Source: Brevibacterium picturae
GTDB lineage: Bacteria > Actinomycetota > Actinomycetes > Actinomycetales > Brevibacteriaceae
Reading direction: 5' to 3'
DNA: 64,000 nt
NCBI RefSeq assembly: GCF_900105045.1
Contig: NZ_LT629739.1
Span: 1,922,001 to 1,986,000 of the forward strand
Both the position numbers and the translations under genes were made by a program. Below, piece after piece: positions 32,605 through 42,960 of the stretch (position 1 is its first letter; every line of letters starts with the position of its first letter). The notes under the pieces are model-generated. The model saw only the letters and a list, made by a program, of their open reading frames with translations. It did no database searches and was not told where the DNA came from.

Positions 32605-34070
32605 AGAAGTCACTGACACACATCTCCGTCGTCGGGTTCGTCATGTTCGCGCTTCTGTTCGGCTCCACCAGCTGGGTGCAGTTCGTCACCGCCGACTCCT
32701 TGAACAACAACCCGCTCAACAACCGTCGCATCCTCGACCAGCTGGCGCGTGATCGCGGGCCGATCCTCGTAGACGGTGAGAAGATCGCGTACTCCGAACC
32801 CGTCGACGACAAGTACAAGTACCAGCGCAAATACGGTTCGGAGGGGCTCAACCCCCGCGCCTATGCCTCGATGACCGGGTACTACTCCATCGTCTCGGGG
32901 GCCTCCGGCTTGGAGCGGGCGACCGGGGACTACCTCTCCGGCGACTCCGATGCCCTGTTCTACGACAAGGTCGGCAGCCTCTTCACCGGCGAGCAGCCGC
33001 GCGGAGCGGCCGTGGAGCTCACGATCGACCCGGAGGTCCAGCAGGCCGCGTGGGACGGTTTGGGCAATCAGAACGGTGCTGCCGTCGCGATCGATCCGAA
33101 GACCGGCAAGGTCCTCGCCATGGCCTCGACGCCGGGCTGGGATCCCAATCCCATCGCCAGCCACGACGCGGGCGAGGCTCAGGCTGCCTTCGAGAAGCTC
33201 AACAATGCCGAAGACAATCCGGCCTACAACCGGGCCATCGGCGGCAACCTCTACCCGCCTGGCTCGACGTTCAAGGTCCTCGTGGCCGCGGCCGCCCTGG
33301 AGTCCGGCGACTACCAGCCCGACTCGACCCTGAACGGTCCGGCGGAGCTCGACCTGCCGCAGACGACGTCGACGATCAGCAATTCCCATCCGGGTGCCTG
33401 CCGCAACGGCGGAAACCCCTCCCTGGCGGATTCGCTGGCCGAATCCTGCAACACCTCCTTCGCCTCGCTGGGCATGGACCTGGGTGAGGATGCGATTCAG
33501 GAACAGGCGCAGAAATTCGGGTTCGGCCAGGAGATGGAGATTCCGCTCAAGGTCAGCCCGTCCTCGTTCCCCGAGGATCTCAACCCGCCCCAGCTGGCGC
33601 AGTCCTCGCTGGGTCAGTACGAGGTCCGGTCCACGCCGATGCAGATGGCGATGATGACGGCGGGGATCGCGAACGGCGGAAAGATGATGAAGCCGCAGCT
33701 CGTCGATCGGGTCCTCAATGCGAACACGCTTGAGCCCATCAAGGAGAACCGTCCGCAAGAGAAGTCGCGCCCCGTCTCGGGCAAGACCGCCGACCAGCTG
33801 ACCACGATGATGGAAGGCGTGGTCGAGGACGGGACTGCCTCGGTGGCCAAGATGGACGGTACGAAGGTCGCCGCGAAGACCGGCACCGCACAGCATGGCC
33901 CGGGTGCGGCTCCGCACGCCTGGTTCATTTCATTCGCCCCGGCCGATGATCCGAAGGTCGCAGTTGCGGTCGTCGTGGAGAACGGCGGAAACGCGGGCAA
34001 CGAAGCTTATGGAGCGACGGTCGCAGGACCGATCGCCAAGAACATGATGGAAGCGGTGGTCGAAAAATGA
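32601..34070 (+). CDS. pbpA: PbpA: class B penicillin-binding protein (transpeptidase)
   Basis: This 489-residue protein has one N-terminal membrane helix (HISVVGFVMFALLFGSTSW). The transpeptidase domain has active-site Ser222 (GSTFK), the SCN motif at 282-284 and KTG at 426-428. The N-terminal pedestal is short, as in actinobacterial PbpA. It cross-links peptidoglycan with RodA, and kinases encoded next to it regulate this step. ATGA overlaps join it to rodA and pknA. Confidence 0.95.
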   Translation: MKKSLTHISVVGFVMFALLFGSTSWVQFVTADSLNNNPLNNRRILDQLARDRGPILVDGEKIAYSEPVDDKYKYQRKYGSEGLNPRAYASMTGYYSIVSGASGLERATGDYLSGDSDALFYDKVGSLFTGEQPRGAAVELTIDPEVQQAAWDGLGNQNGAAVAIDPKTGKVLAMASTPGWDPNPIASHDAGEAQAAFEKLNNAEDNPAYNRAIGGNLYPPGSTFKVLVAAAALESGDYQPDSTLNGPAELDLPQTTSTISNSHPGACRNGGNPSLADSLAESCNTSFASLGMDLGEDAIQEQAQKFGFGQEMEIPLKVSPSSFPEDLNPPQLAQSSLGQYEVRSTPMQMAMMTAGIANGGKMMKPQLVDRVLNANTLEPIKENRPQEKSRPVSGKTADQLTTMMEGVVEDGTASVAKMDGTKVAAKTGTAQHGPGAAPHAWFISFAPADDPKVAVAVVVENGGNAGNEAYGATVAGPIAKNMMEAVVEK

Positions 34071-35911
34071 GACCCGTCGAAGGCACCCTGTTGGGAAACC
34101 GATACAAGCTCACCTCTCGCATCGCCGTCGGCGGCATGGGTGAGGTCTGGAAGGGCGAGGACTCCGTGCTCGGCCGTGAAGTCGCGGCCAAGATCCTCAA
34201 GGACGAGTACCTCTCCGACTCTACCTTCCTCGCCCGGTTCCGTGCCGAGGCGCAGAACATGGGTCGCGTCTCCGATCCCGGGATCGCCGGCGTCTTCGAC
34301 TACGGCGACGAAGAGGGCTCTCCCTATCTCGTCATGGAGTACGTCCCCGGTGAGGCGCTGTCGGCGATCATCGAACGCAGCGCACCCCTGTCCGAGGCGG
34401 ATACGCTGAGCATCGTCTCCCAGTCCGCGCAGGCGCTGGGGGCGGCGCACAAGGCCGGGGTCATCCACCGTGACGTCAAACCCGGCAACATCCTCATGAC
34501 CCCCGACTTCCGGGTCAAGATCACGGACTTCGGCATCGCCCGCGTCACGGATCAGGCTCCTCTGACGAAGACCGGGCAGGTCATGGGCACCGCCCAGTAC
34601 CTGGCGCCCGAGCAGGCCACCGGCAAGGGCTCGGGACCCGGCTCCGATCTCTATGCCTTGGGTATCATCGCCTATGAGGCACTGGCGGGGCAGCGCCCGT
34701 TCACCGGGGACTCGCAGGTCGCGATCGCCATCGCCCAGGTCAACCAGCAGCATCCGCCGCTGCCGGACACGGTCTCTGAACCGCTGCGCCGCCTCGTCGA
34801 CTGCCTGCTCGAGAAGAAGCCCGACCGCAGGCCTTCGGATGCCGTGGCTGTGTCTCGAGCGGCCGATGCGCTGTCCGCCGGCGATGTGGCCGGTGCCGAA
34901 GAGATCCTGCCGCAGATGCGTTTGGGCAATGCCGCCTCCGAGGCGCTGACCCAGGTCTTCAACAATCCCGAACCCGTGCCGACGACCAAGGCGATGCCCG
35001 TCACGGCGTCGAACGACGAGACTCGTGTCTACCCGGGGGCCGCAGCCGCAGGTGTGGCCGGTGCCGGAGCGGCCGGTGCCGCGGGTGCCGCCGACGGCAG
35101 CGAGCTGGATGCGGAGAATGCGGAGGACAAGGATCTCGACGAGAAGCAGTCGAAGAAGGGCCGCGCCCTCATCTGGATCTTAGCGATCATCGCACTCATC
35201 GCCGTCGGCTCTCTGCTGTGGTTCTTCCTCGGCGGAGGCAGCGGCGAACCCGAACCGTCACCGACCTCCAGCCAGGCCACGACCTCAGAGACGGCGCAGA
35301 CGGTTGAGATCGATAAGAACGACTACATCGGACTCACCGAATCCTCCGCGGTTCAGAACCTTGAGCAGCAGGGTCTCGAGGCCGATACCCGCAACATCGA
35401 GTCCTCCCGCGCTGCGGGCACGGTCGCCGATGTGGGCGAAGGCGACAATGGCTACACCTTCGAAGAGGGCGACACGGTCACGCTCTACATCTCCACGGGC
35501 CCGGCCGAAGAGCCGGTGGAAACCGAGGAGCCGGAGCCCTCCAACACTCCGTCTCCGTCAGAGACCAGCGGTGACAACGGGGCGAGCACCGACGACGGCA
35601 ACGAGAGTTCGTCGAGCGATGAAAACAGCAATTCGAACGACACCGGAACTGCGGATGCCGACAACGGTTCGGGCAGCGATTCCGGCGATACCTCGTCCAG
35701 CGATCCAGGCAGCGACTCCAGCTCGAACAGCGATCCGAACGGCTCAGACCAGGACAGCGGTTCGAACTCGAACAGCGACTCCACCTCGAACAGCTCCTCG
35801 AACAGCGGAAGCGATACCGCGTCGGACTCCGACGGCGGTGGAGATAACCCAACCGGCGGCGGCAGCGATCCGGGTGCAGGCGAGAACTTGGACGAGGGGA
35901 TCTTTGGCTGA
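34067..35911 (+). CDS. pknA: PknA-type Ser/Thr protein kinase with one PASTA-like repeat
   Basis: This 614-residue kinase has the Gly loop IAVGGMGEVWKG, Lys42, catalytic HRD (134-136) and DFG (154-156). A juxtamembrane region with an Ala/Gly run (328-342) and a transmembrane helix (367-388) follow. Residues 412-480 form one PASTA-like unit (IGLTESSAVQNLEQQGLEAD). The last 130 residues are an Asn/Asp/Ser/Gly low-complexity tail. Mycobacterial PknA lacks PASTA repeats, so the external part differs here. It phosphorylates wall-synthesis and division proteins. It overlaps pbpA by 4 nt. Confidence 0.94.
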   Translation: MRPVEGTLLGNRYKLTSRIAVGGMGEVWKGEDSVLGREVAAKILKDEYLSDSTFLARFRAEAQNMGRVSDPGIAGVFDYGDEEGSPYLVMEYVPGEALSAIIERSAPLSEADTLSIVSQSAQALGAAHKAGVIHRDVKPGNILMTPDFRVKITDFGIARVTDQAPLTKTGQVMGTAQYLAPEQATGKGSGPGSDLYALGIIAYEALAGQRPFTGDSQVAIAIAQVNQQHPPLPDTVSEPLRRLVDCLLEKKPDRRPSDAVAVSRAADALSAGDVAGAEEILPQMRLGNAASEALTQVFNNPEPVPTTKAMPVTASNDETRVYPGAAAAGVAGAGAAGAAGAADGSELDAENAEDKDLDEKQSKKGRALIWILAIIALIAVGSLLWFFLGGGSGEPEPSPTSSQATTSETAQTVEIDKNDYIGLTESSAVQNLEQQGLEADTRNIESSRAAGTVADVGEGDNGYTFEEGDTVTLYISTGPAEEPVETEEPEPSNTPSPSETSGDNGASTDDGNESSSSDENSNSNDTGTADADNGSGSDSGDTSSSDPGSDSSSNSDPNGSDQDSGSNSNSDSTSNSSSNSGSDTASDSDGGGDNPTGGGSDPGAGENLDEGIFG

Positions 35912-35994
35912 CATCATGCGCTGAGAAGACGAGTAATCTACTTGACATGCGGAGTACTTTCCCACGACGTGGGTGAACCAAGCGGAGGACCAGA

Positions 35995-37938
<1,944 letters not shown>

Positions 37939-38016
37939 GTCACCAGCTCAGTCACCAACTGAGCCACGAGCGGAGCCGGGAACCGGTCAACGGCGCCCTC
38001 ATGGCAGAGTGAGTCC

Positions 38017-38529
38017 TCAGGACAGGGTGAAGAACAAGTCCGTGCGCAGGTCTGCCGGGTCCATGTCGGGGTTCGGCTCGGTCACGTAGACCTCGAAGTA
38101 CGGCAGGCCCGGGTGGTGGCCGGCGTCGACGGCCTCGTTCAGGAACGCTGCCCATGCCTCTGCCAGGCCGTCGTAGCCGCCGAGGTGGGACCGAGCCGCG
38201 ATCGATCCTCCTGGCAGCTGAGACGGGATCGCAATGAGGCCCTCGCCCAGAGGCAGAGCCCGCGTCAGCCCTGATGTGAGCGGCAGGCCAATCTCCAAGT
38301 CGACAGTGACGCTGGGCGGGCGCGTGTACAACGCGAACGCGGGAGCCGCGATCTCCTTCTCCGCCTCGGCCAGGGCCGGGAACAGCCCCGAGAATGTCCT
38401 GTCGAAGAGTGCGGGAAGATCCTCCATCGACACGTTCCTGGCCTCCACGACGGCCGTGGGTATCTGGGAGGCTTCGAGCACGGTGAGCTCGGTGAATGGT
38501 TCGGTCCGGATGAAACTCGACTCTGACAT
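38017..38529 (-). CDS. GyrI-like (AraC-type effector-binding) small-molecule-binding protein
   Basis: This 170-residue protein starts with LTVLEASQIPTAVVEARNVS and ends HPGLPYFEVYVTEP...DLRTDLFFTL, the pattern of the GyrI/SOUL-like effector-binding fold found at the C-terminus of AraC and BmrR regulators. No DNA-binding domain is present. Stand-alone versions bind or hydrolyse drug-like compounds. The ATG at 38529 has GAGAGGA 7 nt upstream. It is convergent with pknB. Confidence 0.75.
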   Translation of the reverse strand: MSESSFIRTEPFTELTVLEASQIPTAVVEARNVSMEDLPALFDRTFSGLFPALAEAEKEIAAPAFALYTRPPSVTVDLEIGLPLTSGLTRALPLGEGLIAIPSQLPGGSIAARSHLGGYDGLAEAWAAFLNEAVDAGHHPGLPYFEVYVTEPNPDMDPADLRTDLFFTLS

Positions 38530-38665
38530 CAGTGGTCCTCTCGGTTCCGCCTGCCCGCCCACAGCCGCCTCGGCGGGATTTCGGGGTGCCTCGTCGGTGC
38601 TTCGCGGGCCTGGATCGCTTAGTGTGTCACGATCCTAATATGTGAGAGGGTCCTGTCGGAAGGGC

Positions 38666-39340
38666 CTAAGCCGAGGAGCCGGCCGGGACGGACTTCGCCG
38701 CGATCGCCGAGGCCATCGGAGACATCGTCGCAGCCTGCGAGGCGGCGCCTTCGATTCCGCAGACCTCGAGCCAATTGCCCAGCATCAGGTAGCCGCATTC
38801 GGTGAGCACCGACTCCGGGTGGAACTGGACTCCGAACAACGGCTGCTCACGATGTTCGATCGCCATGACGACACCGTCCTCGGTGCGGGCCGTGACGATG
38901 AACTTCTCGCCGTCGATGGTCTCGTCGACGATCGCCAGCGAGTGGTAGCGGGTCACGGTCAGAGGGTTCTTACAGCCGAAGAAGATGCCCTGGCTGTCAT
39001 GGGTGATGACCGAGGTCTTGCCGTGCATGAGCACCGGCGAATGGGTCACCGTGGCGCCGAAGACCTCGCCGAGAGCCTGATGGCCCAGGCAGACGCCGAA
39101 CACCGGGGTTCCGGACGTCTCAGCCCAGGAGATGAGATCCGGGCACACTCCCGACTCAGCCGGCACACCCGGACCTGGGGACAGGAGGACACCGTCGAAG
39201 TCGGCCGCCAGGGCCACGACAGCCTCGGCGGACATATCGTCATTGCGGATGACCTGCGTCTGCGCTCCGAGCTCACGGACGTAGGACACGAGCGTGTAGA
39301 CGAAGCTGTCGTAGTTGTCGACGACGAGGATCTTTGTCAT
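38666..39340 (-). CDS. trpG: TrpG/PabA: glutamine amidotransferase subunit of anthranilate or ADC synthase
   Basis: This 224-residue class I glutamine amidotransferase has catalytic Cys84 (FGVCLGHQAL) and His174/Glu176 (VQFHPES). MTKILVVDNYDSFVYTLV opens the protein and LLSPGPGVP holds the oxyanion loop. It supplies ammonia to a TrpE or PabB partner, which is not in the window. The same gene adjoins pknB in mycobacteria. The last 25 residues are an Ala/Ser-rich extension. Its ATG overlaps the stop of the small membrane gene by 4 nt. Confidence 0.93.
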   Translation of the reverse strand: MTKILVVDNYDSFVYTLVSYVRELGAQTQVIRNDDMSAEAVVALAADFDGVLLSPGPGVPAESGVCPDLISWAETSGTPVFGVCLGHQALGEVFGATVTHSPVLMHGKTSVITHDSQGIFFGCKNPLTVTRYHSLAIVDETIDGEKFIVTARTEDGVVMAIEHREQPLFGVQFHPESVLTECGYLMLGNWLEVCGIEGAASQAATMSPMASAIAAKSVPAGSSA

Positions 39341-39510
39341 TGGCCACCGTTTCCATCAGTCACAGTTGCGTTGTTGAAGGGCATGTAAGGGGCGACGACC
39401 GGGAAGACGTACTGCATGAGCAGCAGCACCACGGCCGCGATGAGGATGAGGGCGAAGATGAGTTTGACGAACCAATTGCCGGGAAGCAGTCGCCAGATCA
39501 GACCATACAT
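39337..39510 (-). CDS. 57-residue single-pass membrane protein between sortase and trpG
   Basis: The protein reads MYGLIWRLLPGNWFVKLIFA, then a long hydrophobic helix (residues about 17-43) and a short polar tail (NNATVTDGNGGQ). It starts 2 bp after the sortase stop and overlaps the trpG start by 4 nt, so it is firmly within the operon. Small proteins of this kind are often annotated as hypothetical at this locus in Actinobacteria. A role with the sortase is possible but unproven. Confidence 0.75.
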   Translation of the reverse strand: MYGLIWRLLPGNWFVKLIFALILIAAVVLLLMQYVFPVVAPYMPFNNATVTDGNGGQ

Positions 39511-39512
39511 TC

Positions 39513-40679
39513 TCAGGCACCACCATTCTTGCTGACCTTGTCGTAGGCTTTCGAATCCTTGATGGACTCCGGTGCACCGTCTGCGGCCGGGGTCCATTCG
39601 GTGAGCTCGGCGTAGGCGATGTAGCGCTCCCTGGCCGAGAACATCGGATTGCAGGCCGTCATCGTGAGAATCCGGTCCTTGCCCTTGAATTCGGGTTCGT
39701 TGGGGACCGGCGCGAGAACCTCGACGGCATCGGGGAGGATGATGTCGAAGTTGCGGAACGTGTACGTGTAGAAGCCGTCCTTGGTCTGGACGATGATCTC
39801 ATCACCAGGGCGCAGCTGCGCGATCTGGTTGAACGGCTTTCCATAGGTGACGCGGTGGCCGGCGACCGAGAAGTTGCCCACCTCGCCGGGCATCGCCGAG
39901 TTCGGGTACCGGCCCACGCCCATCCGGTTGAGGACGGGTTCGAGATCGACGCCCTCGGCGACCGTGCGATAGTAGTCGTCGCCGAAGCGCGGAATGTAGA
40001 AGATGCCGAACGCGTTGTTCTTCTCCACCGGATCCGCCACGACCGGTTCCTCCGGGTCGGCGGGAAGCTCGTTGGGGTCCTGGTTCGACCAGTCTTCGGC
40101 CAGCTTGTCGGCGAGCTGCTCGTTGTCGCGGTTGGCTTCGATGTCTGTCCACCACAATTGCCAGACCACGAACAGGATGAGGACCATCCCGGCCGTGATG
40201 CAGAGTTCGCCGAAGGTGCGGATGGTGCCGCGAACGGGACCCAGCGGTTCACGTTCCGGCTTCTGCCTGCGACGATTTGTGCGACGACCTCCATCGCGCT
40301 GTCCGCCGTTGTCGGCAGCGGCCGCACTCGCATGGGCGCCGAGGCGGGGGTCCGCTTCGCTGTTGACCGTCGGCAGTCTCTGGGTGGAGTCCTGGTGGAC
40401 GGGTGGGGCATCGGAGTACACGGCCGTCGGGGCACCGTTTGCGGCGGCGGCTTCGGCTTCACGGCGTCGAAGTTCACGGCGGCTGGGAAGTGGCTGATCG
40501 GATGCTGTGCTCATGGGCTCAGTGGACGGGCCTGCGTCGGGGCCGCCGTACCCGCCCTGAGAAAGGTGTCGTTCGTCGGCTGGGTGGTGCGTGGAATTCT
40601 GTCTCTGAGCAGGACGAATAGTGGGTCGCGAGGACGCGTTCGCGTCTGATTCGTTACCCGAGGAGGGACTATTCACCAC
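39513..40679 (-). CDS. class E sortase
   Basis: Up to 388 residues. A long disordered N-terminus (1-155; basic clusters SRRELRRRE, GRRTNRRRQKPERE) is followed by one transmembrane helix (about 158-178) and a sortase beta-barrel. Catalytic residues are His275 (SVAGHRVTYGKPF), Cys343 (ILTMTACNPMFSARERY) and Arg350 or Arg352. Class E enzymes anchor LAXTG-type proteins to the wall. The start is uncertain: GTG 40679 gives the full frame, and ATG 40514 would remove 55 poorly conserved residues. Confidence 0.9.
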   Translation of the reverse strand: MVNSPSSGNESDANASSRPTIRPAQRQNSTHHPADERHLSQGGYGGPDAGPSTEPMSTASDQPLPSRRELRRREAEAAAANGAPTAVYSDAPPVHQDSTQRLPTVNSEADPRLGAHASAAAADNGGQRDGGRRTNRRRQKPEREPLGPVRGTIRTFGELCITAGMVLILFVVWQLWWTDIEANRDNEQLADKLAEDWSNQDPNELPADPEEPVVADPVEKNNAFGIFYIPRFGDDYYRTVAEGVDLEPVLNRMGVGRYPNSAMPGEVGNFSVAGHRVTYGKPFNQIAQLRPGDEIIVQTKDGFYTYTFRNFDIILPDAVEVLAPVPNEPEFKGKDRILTMTACNPMFSARERYIAYAELTEWTPAADGAPESIKDSKAYDKVSKNGGA

Positions 40680-40799
40680 TGCTGCACCGTGCCTATTGTT
40701 TCAAATCCGGGGCTCGCCCAGAGGGCAAGCGGGGACACCGTATTGCACTTTATCGTATGAAACTGCACAAACAGGTCGTTCTCAGGGTAGTTGGAGTTT

Positions 40800-40828
40800 T
40801 TAAAACTGCCGGATGTCACGAGTAGACT
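40800..40828 (+). promoter_or_regulatory. probable crgA promoter
   Basis: TTAAAA (40800-40805) and TAGACT (40823-40828) are separated by exactly 17 nt. The predicted start near 40835 gives a leader of about 60 nt that ends in ATAAGGAG before the GTG of crgA. The neighbouring 150 bp is unusually A/T-rich for this genome. Confidence 0.5.
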
Positions 40829-40895
40829 GATGTGCGATTGTCCCTATTCATTCAATCGGTGGCCTCAGCAATGGTCGGCCGTATAAGGAGTACTC

Positions 40896-41669
40896 GTGGC
40901 CAAGTCCAACGGACGGACCCAGCGCCCCCAGCGCACTTCTCGCAAGTCGTCGAAGGCCGATGTCGAAACCAAGGCCCAGCCCAATGACGACGTCGAGACA
41001 GTCGAGGATCCGCAGTCCGAGCAGCCAGATGCTGTGAAGGACGAGAGCCTCGAGGGCGACCTCCTCGACCTGGACGACGGTGACGACAAGTCCGATGTCG
41101 TTGCTGACGACAGCGCTGCTGATTCTGACGGTGACGCTGCTGAGGCACAGACGGCGGACGACGCTGACTCCGACGACAAGTCCGACGAAGCCGCCGATGA
41201 GTCTGAGAAGGCTGAGAAGGCTGAGAAGGCCGCACAGTCCGAGAAGACCGCCGCAGCCAACAAGGACAGCAAAAACAAGGCCAGCAAGGACGAAGACGAC
41301 AAAGACAGCAAGTCGTCGAAGAAGAGCGAGACCGCCAAGGGTGGGTCTGCCAAGAGTTCTTCGGCCAAGGGATCTGCAGCCAAGGGGTCCTCGGCCAAGC
41401 GCACCTCACGCTCAGGCAATCCGGCCAAGCGACCTCAGGGCCGCAAGACCGCCACATACACCTCGCAGTCCGGTCAGCAGACGATCAAGCCGAACCCCAG
41501 CTGGTTCCTGCCGGTGCTCATCGGTCTCTTGCTCATCGGCCTGATCTGGCTTGTGACCTTCTATGTCTCGCAGGGAGCCTTCCCGGTCGAGGCGTGGGGC
41601 AACTGGAACATCCTCATCGGATTCGGCTTCTTCGTGGCGGGGCTGATCATGTCCACCCGCTGGCGGTAA
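40896..41669 (+). CDS. crgA: CrgA cell-division protein with long acidic/Lys-rich N-terminal extension
   Basis: The last about 75 residues (SGQQTIKPNPSWFLPVLIGL, second helix NWNILIGFGFFVAGLIMSTR, terminal WR) are a typical two-helix CrgA, which recruits FtsZ-ring and wall-synthesis proteins. Normal CrgA is about 80-95 residues; this one has 257. The extra 180 residues are low-complexity: an Asp/Glu/Ala block (about 25-110) and then Lys/Ser repeats (KSSSAKGSAAKGSSAK). They contain no recognisable domain. GTG start with AAGGAG 5 nt upstream. It is convergent with the rhomboid gene. Confidence 0.88.
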   Translation: MAKSNGRTQRPQRTSRKSSKADVETKAQPNDDVETVEDPQSEQPDAVKDESLEGDLLDLDDGDDKSDVVADDSAADSDGDAAEAQTADDADSDDKSDEAADESEKAEKAEKAAQSEKTAAANKDSKNKASKDEDDKDSKSSKKSETAKGGSAKSSSAKGSAAKGSSAKRTSRSGNPAKRPQGRKTATYTSQSGQQTIKPNPSWFLPVLIGLLLIGLIWLVTFYVSQGAFPVEAWGNWNILIGFGFFVAGLIMSTRWR

Positions 41670-41690
41670 TCCGCAGGCAGACGGAGTCTT

Positions 41691-41758
41691 CGAAAAACGG
41701 GCGTTGTGTCGACGCACGGGTGTGAAAACCCGATAGTCGACGCAGCGCCCGTTTTTCG
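41691..41758. terminator. long two-part hairpin downstream of crgA
   Basis: CGAAAAACGGGCG (41691-41703) pairs perfectly with CGCCCGTTTTTCG (41746-41758). The stem continues through GTCGAC with two G-U pairs to about 23 bp. A second small hairpin CGGGT/ACCCG sits in the loop. From the plus strand it ends in a T-run (GTTTTTCGG), so termination of crgA is likely; it is near-symmetrical and could act on both strands. Confidence 0.8.
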
Positions 41759-41782
41759 GTGGCGTATTCGGTGTCCACGCGT

Positions 41783-41825
41783 ACTCGCGCGACCCACCTG
41801 CCGGTCACTCGCGCGTCCCACCTGC
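41783..41825. repeat. 19-bp direct repeat, period 24
   Basis: ACTCGCGCGACCCACCTGC (41783-41801) and ACTCGCGCGTCCCACCTGC (41807-41825) differ at one base. They are separated by CGGTC. Confidence 0.85.
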
Positions 41826-41875
41826 AGCTGCGGTGTTCATCGGCTGCTGGCAGTTCCATTGCCATCGCGGTGACC

Positions 41876-42001
41876 TTGTCCACAGGGTCGAAGTTATACC
41901 CAAGCCGGGAGCGTCGCTTGTGTATAACTTATTTTGGGCCTGTGACCTGGGTAAATACACGCATGTAAGTTATCCACCATGTGGATAAGGGCTGTGGACA
42001 A
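41876..42001. promoter_or_regulatory. cluster of DnaA-box-like sequences
   Basis: Box 1 TTGTCCACA (41876-41884, plus), box 2 TTATCCACC (41970-41978, plus), box 3 TTATCCACA (41988..41980, minus) and box 4 TTGTCCACA (42001..41993, minus). Boxes 1 and 4 match the actinobacterial consensus, box 3 the E. coli consensus, and box 2 has one mismatch. Boxes 2-4 lie within 32 bp. The A/T-rich segment TATAACTTATTTTG lies between box 1 and the rest. Confidence 0.7.
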
Positions 42002-42094
42002 CTAATCTGAGGGATCGAAGGTGCCCATTATCCGCCGAAGTCTGATATAAGCCTGAGAGTCGCTGGAGTCCTTGGAATGGCGGCCAGCGGTACG

Positions 42095-42186
42095 GAGATC
42101 GGTGCGCGCCACATGGTCGAGAGCAGTCGCGCCCCATTGCGGAGATCTGTCGCGCCACACGCCCGTGATCGGTGCGCATCACATGG
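42095..42186. repeat. three spaced copies of a GATCGGTGCGC-type repeat
   Basis: GAGATCGGTGCGCGCCACAT (from 42095), GAGATCTGTCGCGCCACAC (from 42142) and GTGATCGGTGCGCATCACAT (from 42165) are related 20-22-bp units. The third runs into the rhomboid stop codon. Confidence 0.65.
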
Positions 42187-42886
42187 CGGCGATCTGCCAG
42201 GCATCGCTGATCCGCCACGCACCGGCGGCAAATATCAGCAGCAGCAGCCCGAGGGTCGCAAGCCCAAAGACCAACAGCGACTGCTTCTTCGGCACCAACA
42301 GAGCACCGCAGCCCAGCGCGAAGCCCGCAATGAGTCCGCCGAGGTGGGCCTGCCAGGACACTCCTGCGACGAGGAATCCGTAGCCGAAGTTGAGAGCGAC
42401 GAAGAGCACGACTCCGGTGATGTTGCGGTCGAGCTTCCGTGTCGGCACCAGGAGGACTCCGATGATGGCGAAGACCGCGCCGGAAGCACCGATGTTGTTC
42501 GTCACCCAGTCCAGAGAGAAGGGCTTCGCGAGGACCAGGACCATCGCCGATCCGCCGATCGTCCCGAGCAGGTAGAGGATGAGGAAGCGCCAGTGGCCAA
42601 GGGCGCGCTCGACGAATGATCCGAAGAAGAACAGGCCGATCATATTGGCCAGGAGATGGAATGGTGACGGCTGTTCGTGCACCAGCGCCACAGTCAGCAC
42701 CCGCCACGGCTGTTCCAGTGCCAGTGCGGGAACGAAGCTGAGCCGGTGGACAAGATCCAGGCCAGGCAGCAGCTGGGCAAGGAACACCACGCCCGTGAGG
42801 ATCATGATCGTGCGGGTGACAAGCGGCGGAGACACAGAAAGGGCCCGGCCGGTCTCCCGTGCCGAGCCCTCCTGAGGTGTGTCCAT
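42179..42886 (-). CDS. rhomboid-family intramembrane serine protease
   Basis: This 235-residue protein has six to seven helices and the rhomboid catalytic dyad Ser135 (NNIGASGAVFA) and His181 (WQAHLGGLIAGF). Conserved HLLANMIGLFFFGSFVE supplies the oxyanion-side His and Asn. It cleaves membrane proteins within the bilayer, and substrates are unknown. The ATG at 42886 has TACCAT (42898..42893) exactly 6 nt upstream, so a leaderless transcript is likely. The gene is conserved beside ppiA in Actinobacteria. Confidence 0.92.
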   Translation of the reverse strand: MDTPQEGSARETGRALSVSPPLVTRTIMILTGVVFLAQLLPGLDLVHRLSFVPALALEQPWRVLTVALVHEQPSPFHLLANMIGLFFFGSFVERALGHWRFLILYLLGTIGGSAMVLVLAKPFSLDWVTNNIGASGAVFAIIGVLLVPTRKLDRNITGVVLFVALNFGYGFLVAGVSWQAHLGGLIAGFALGCGALLVPKKQSLLVFGLATLGLLLLIFAAGAWRISDAWQIAAM

Positions 42887-42960
42887 CACACCATGGTACT
42901 CAGTTCAGTGCGTGCGCGTACTGACTGCTGTCAGCCTGCATGCTCACCGGCGAATCGGTT

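Larger units (their letters stand above)
41670..42178. other. 509-bp intergenic region with hairpin, repeats and DnaA boxes
   Basis: No gene is visible between the convergent ends of crgA and the rhomboid gene. From left to right it holds a long hairpin, a 19-bp direct repeat, a cluster of four DnaA-like boxes with an A/T-rich patch, and three copies of a GATCGGTGCGC-type repeat. Two convergent genes would not need this much sequence. Confidence 0.7.

Noticed and set aside
35942..35970. TTGACA before pknB as a strong promoter
   Set aside because: The -35 box is perfect, but no -10-like hexamer occurs at 16-19 nt; internal transcription here is unproven.
41670..42178. Calling this region the chromosomal oriC
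   Set aside because: DnaA boxes are present, but dnaA, dnaN and the usual box number are not in the window; kept as a cluster of unknown role.
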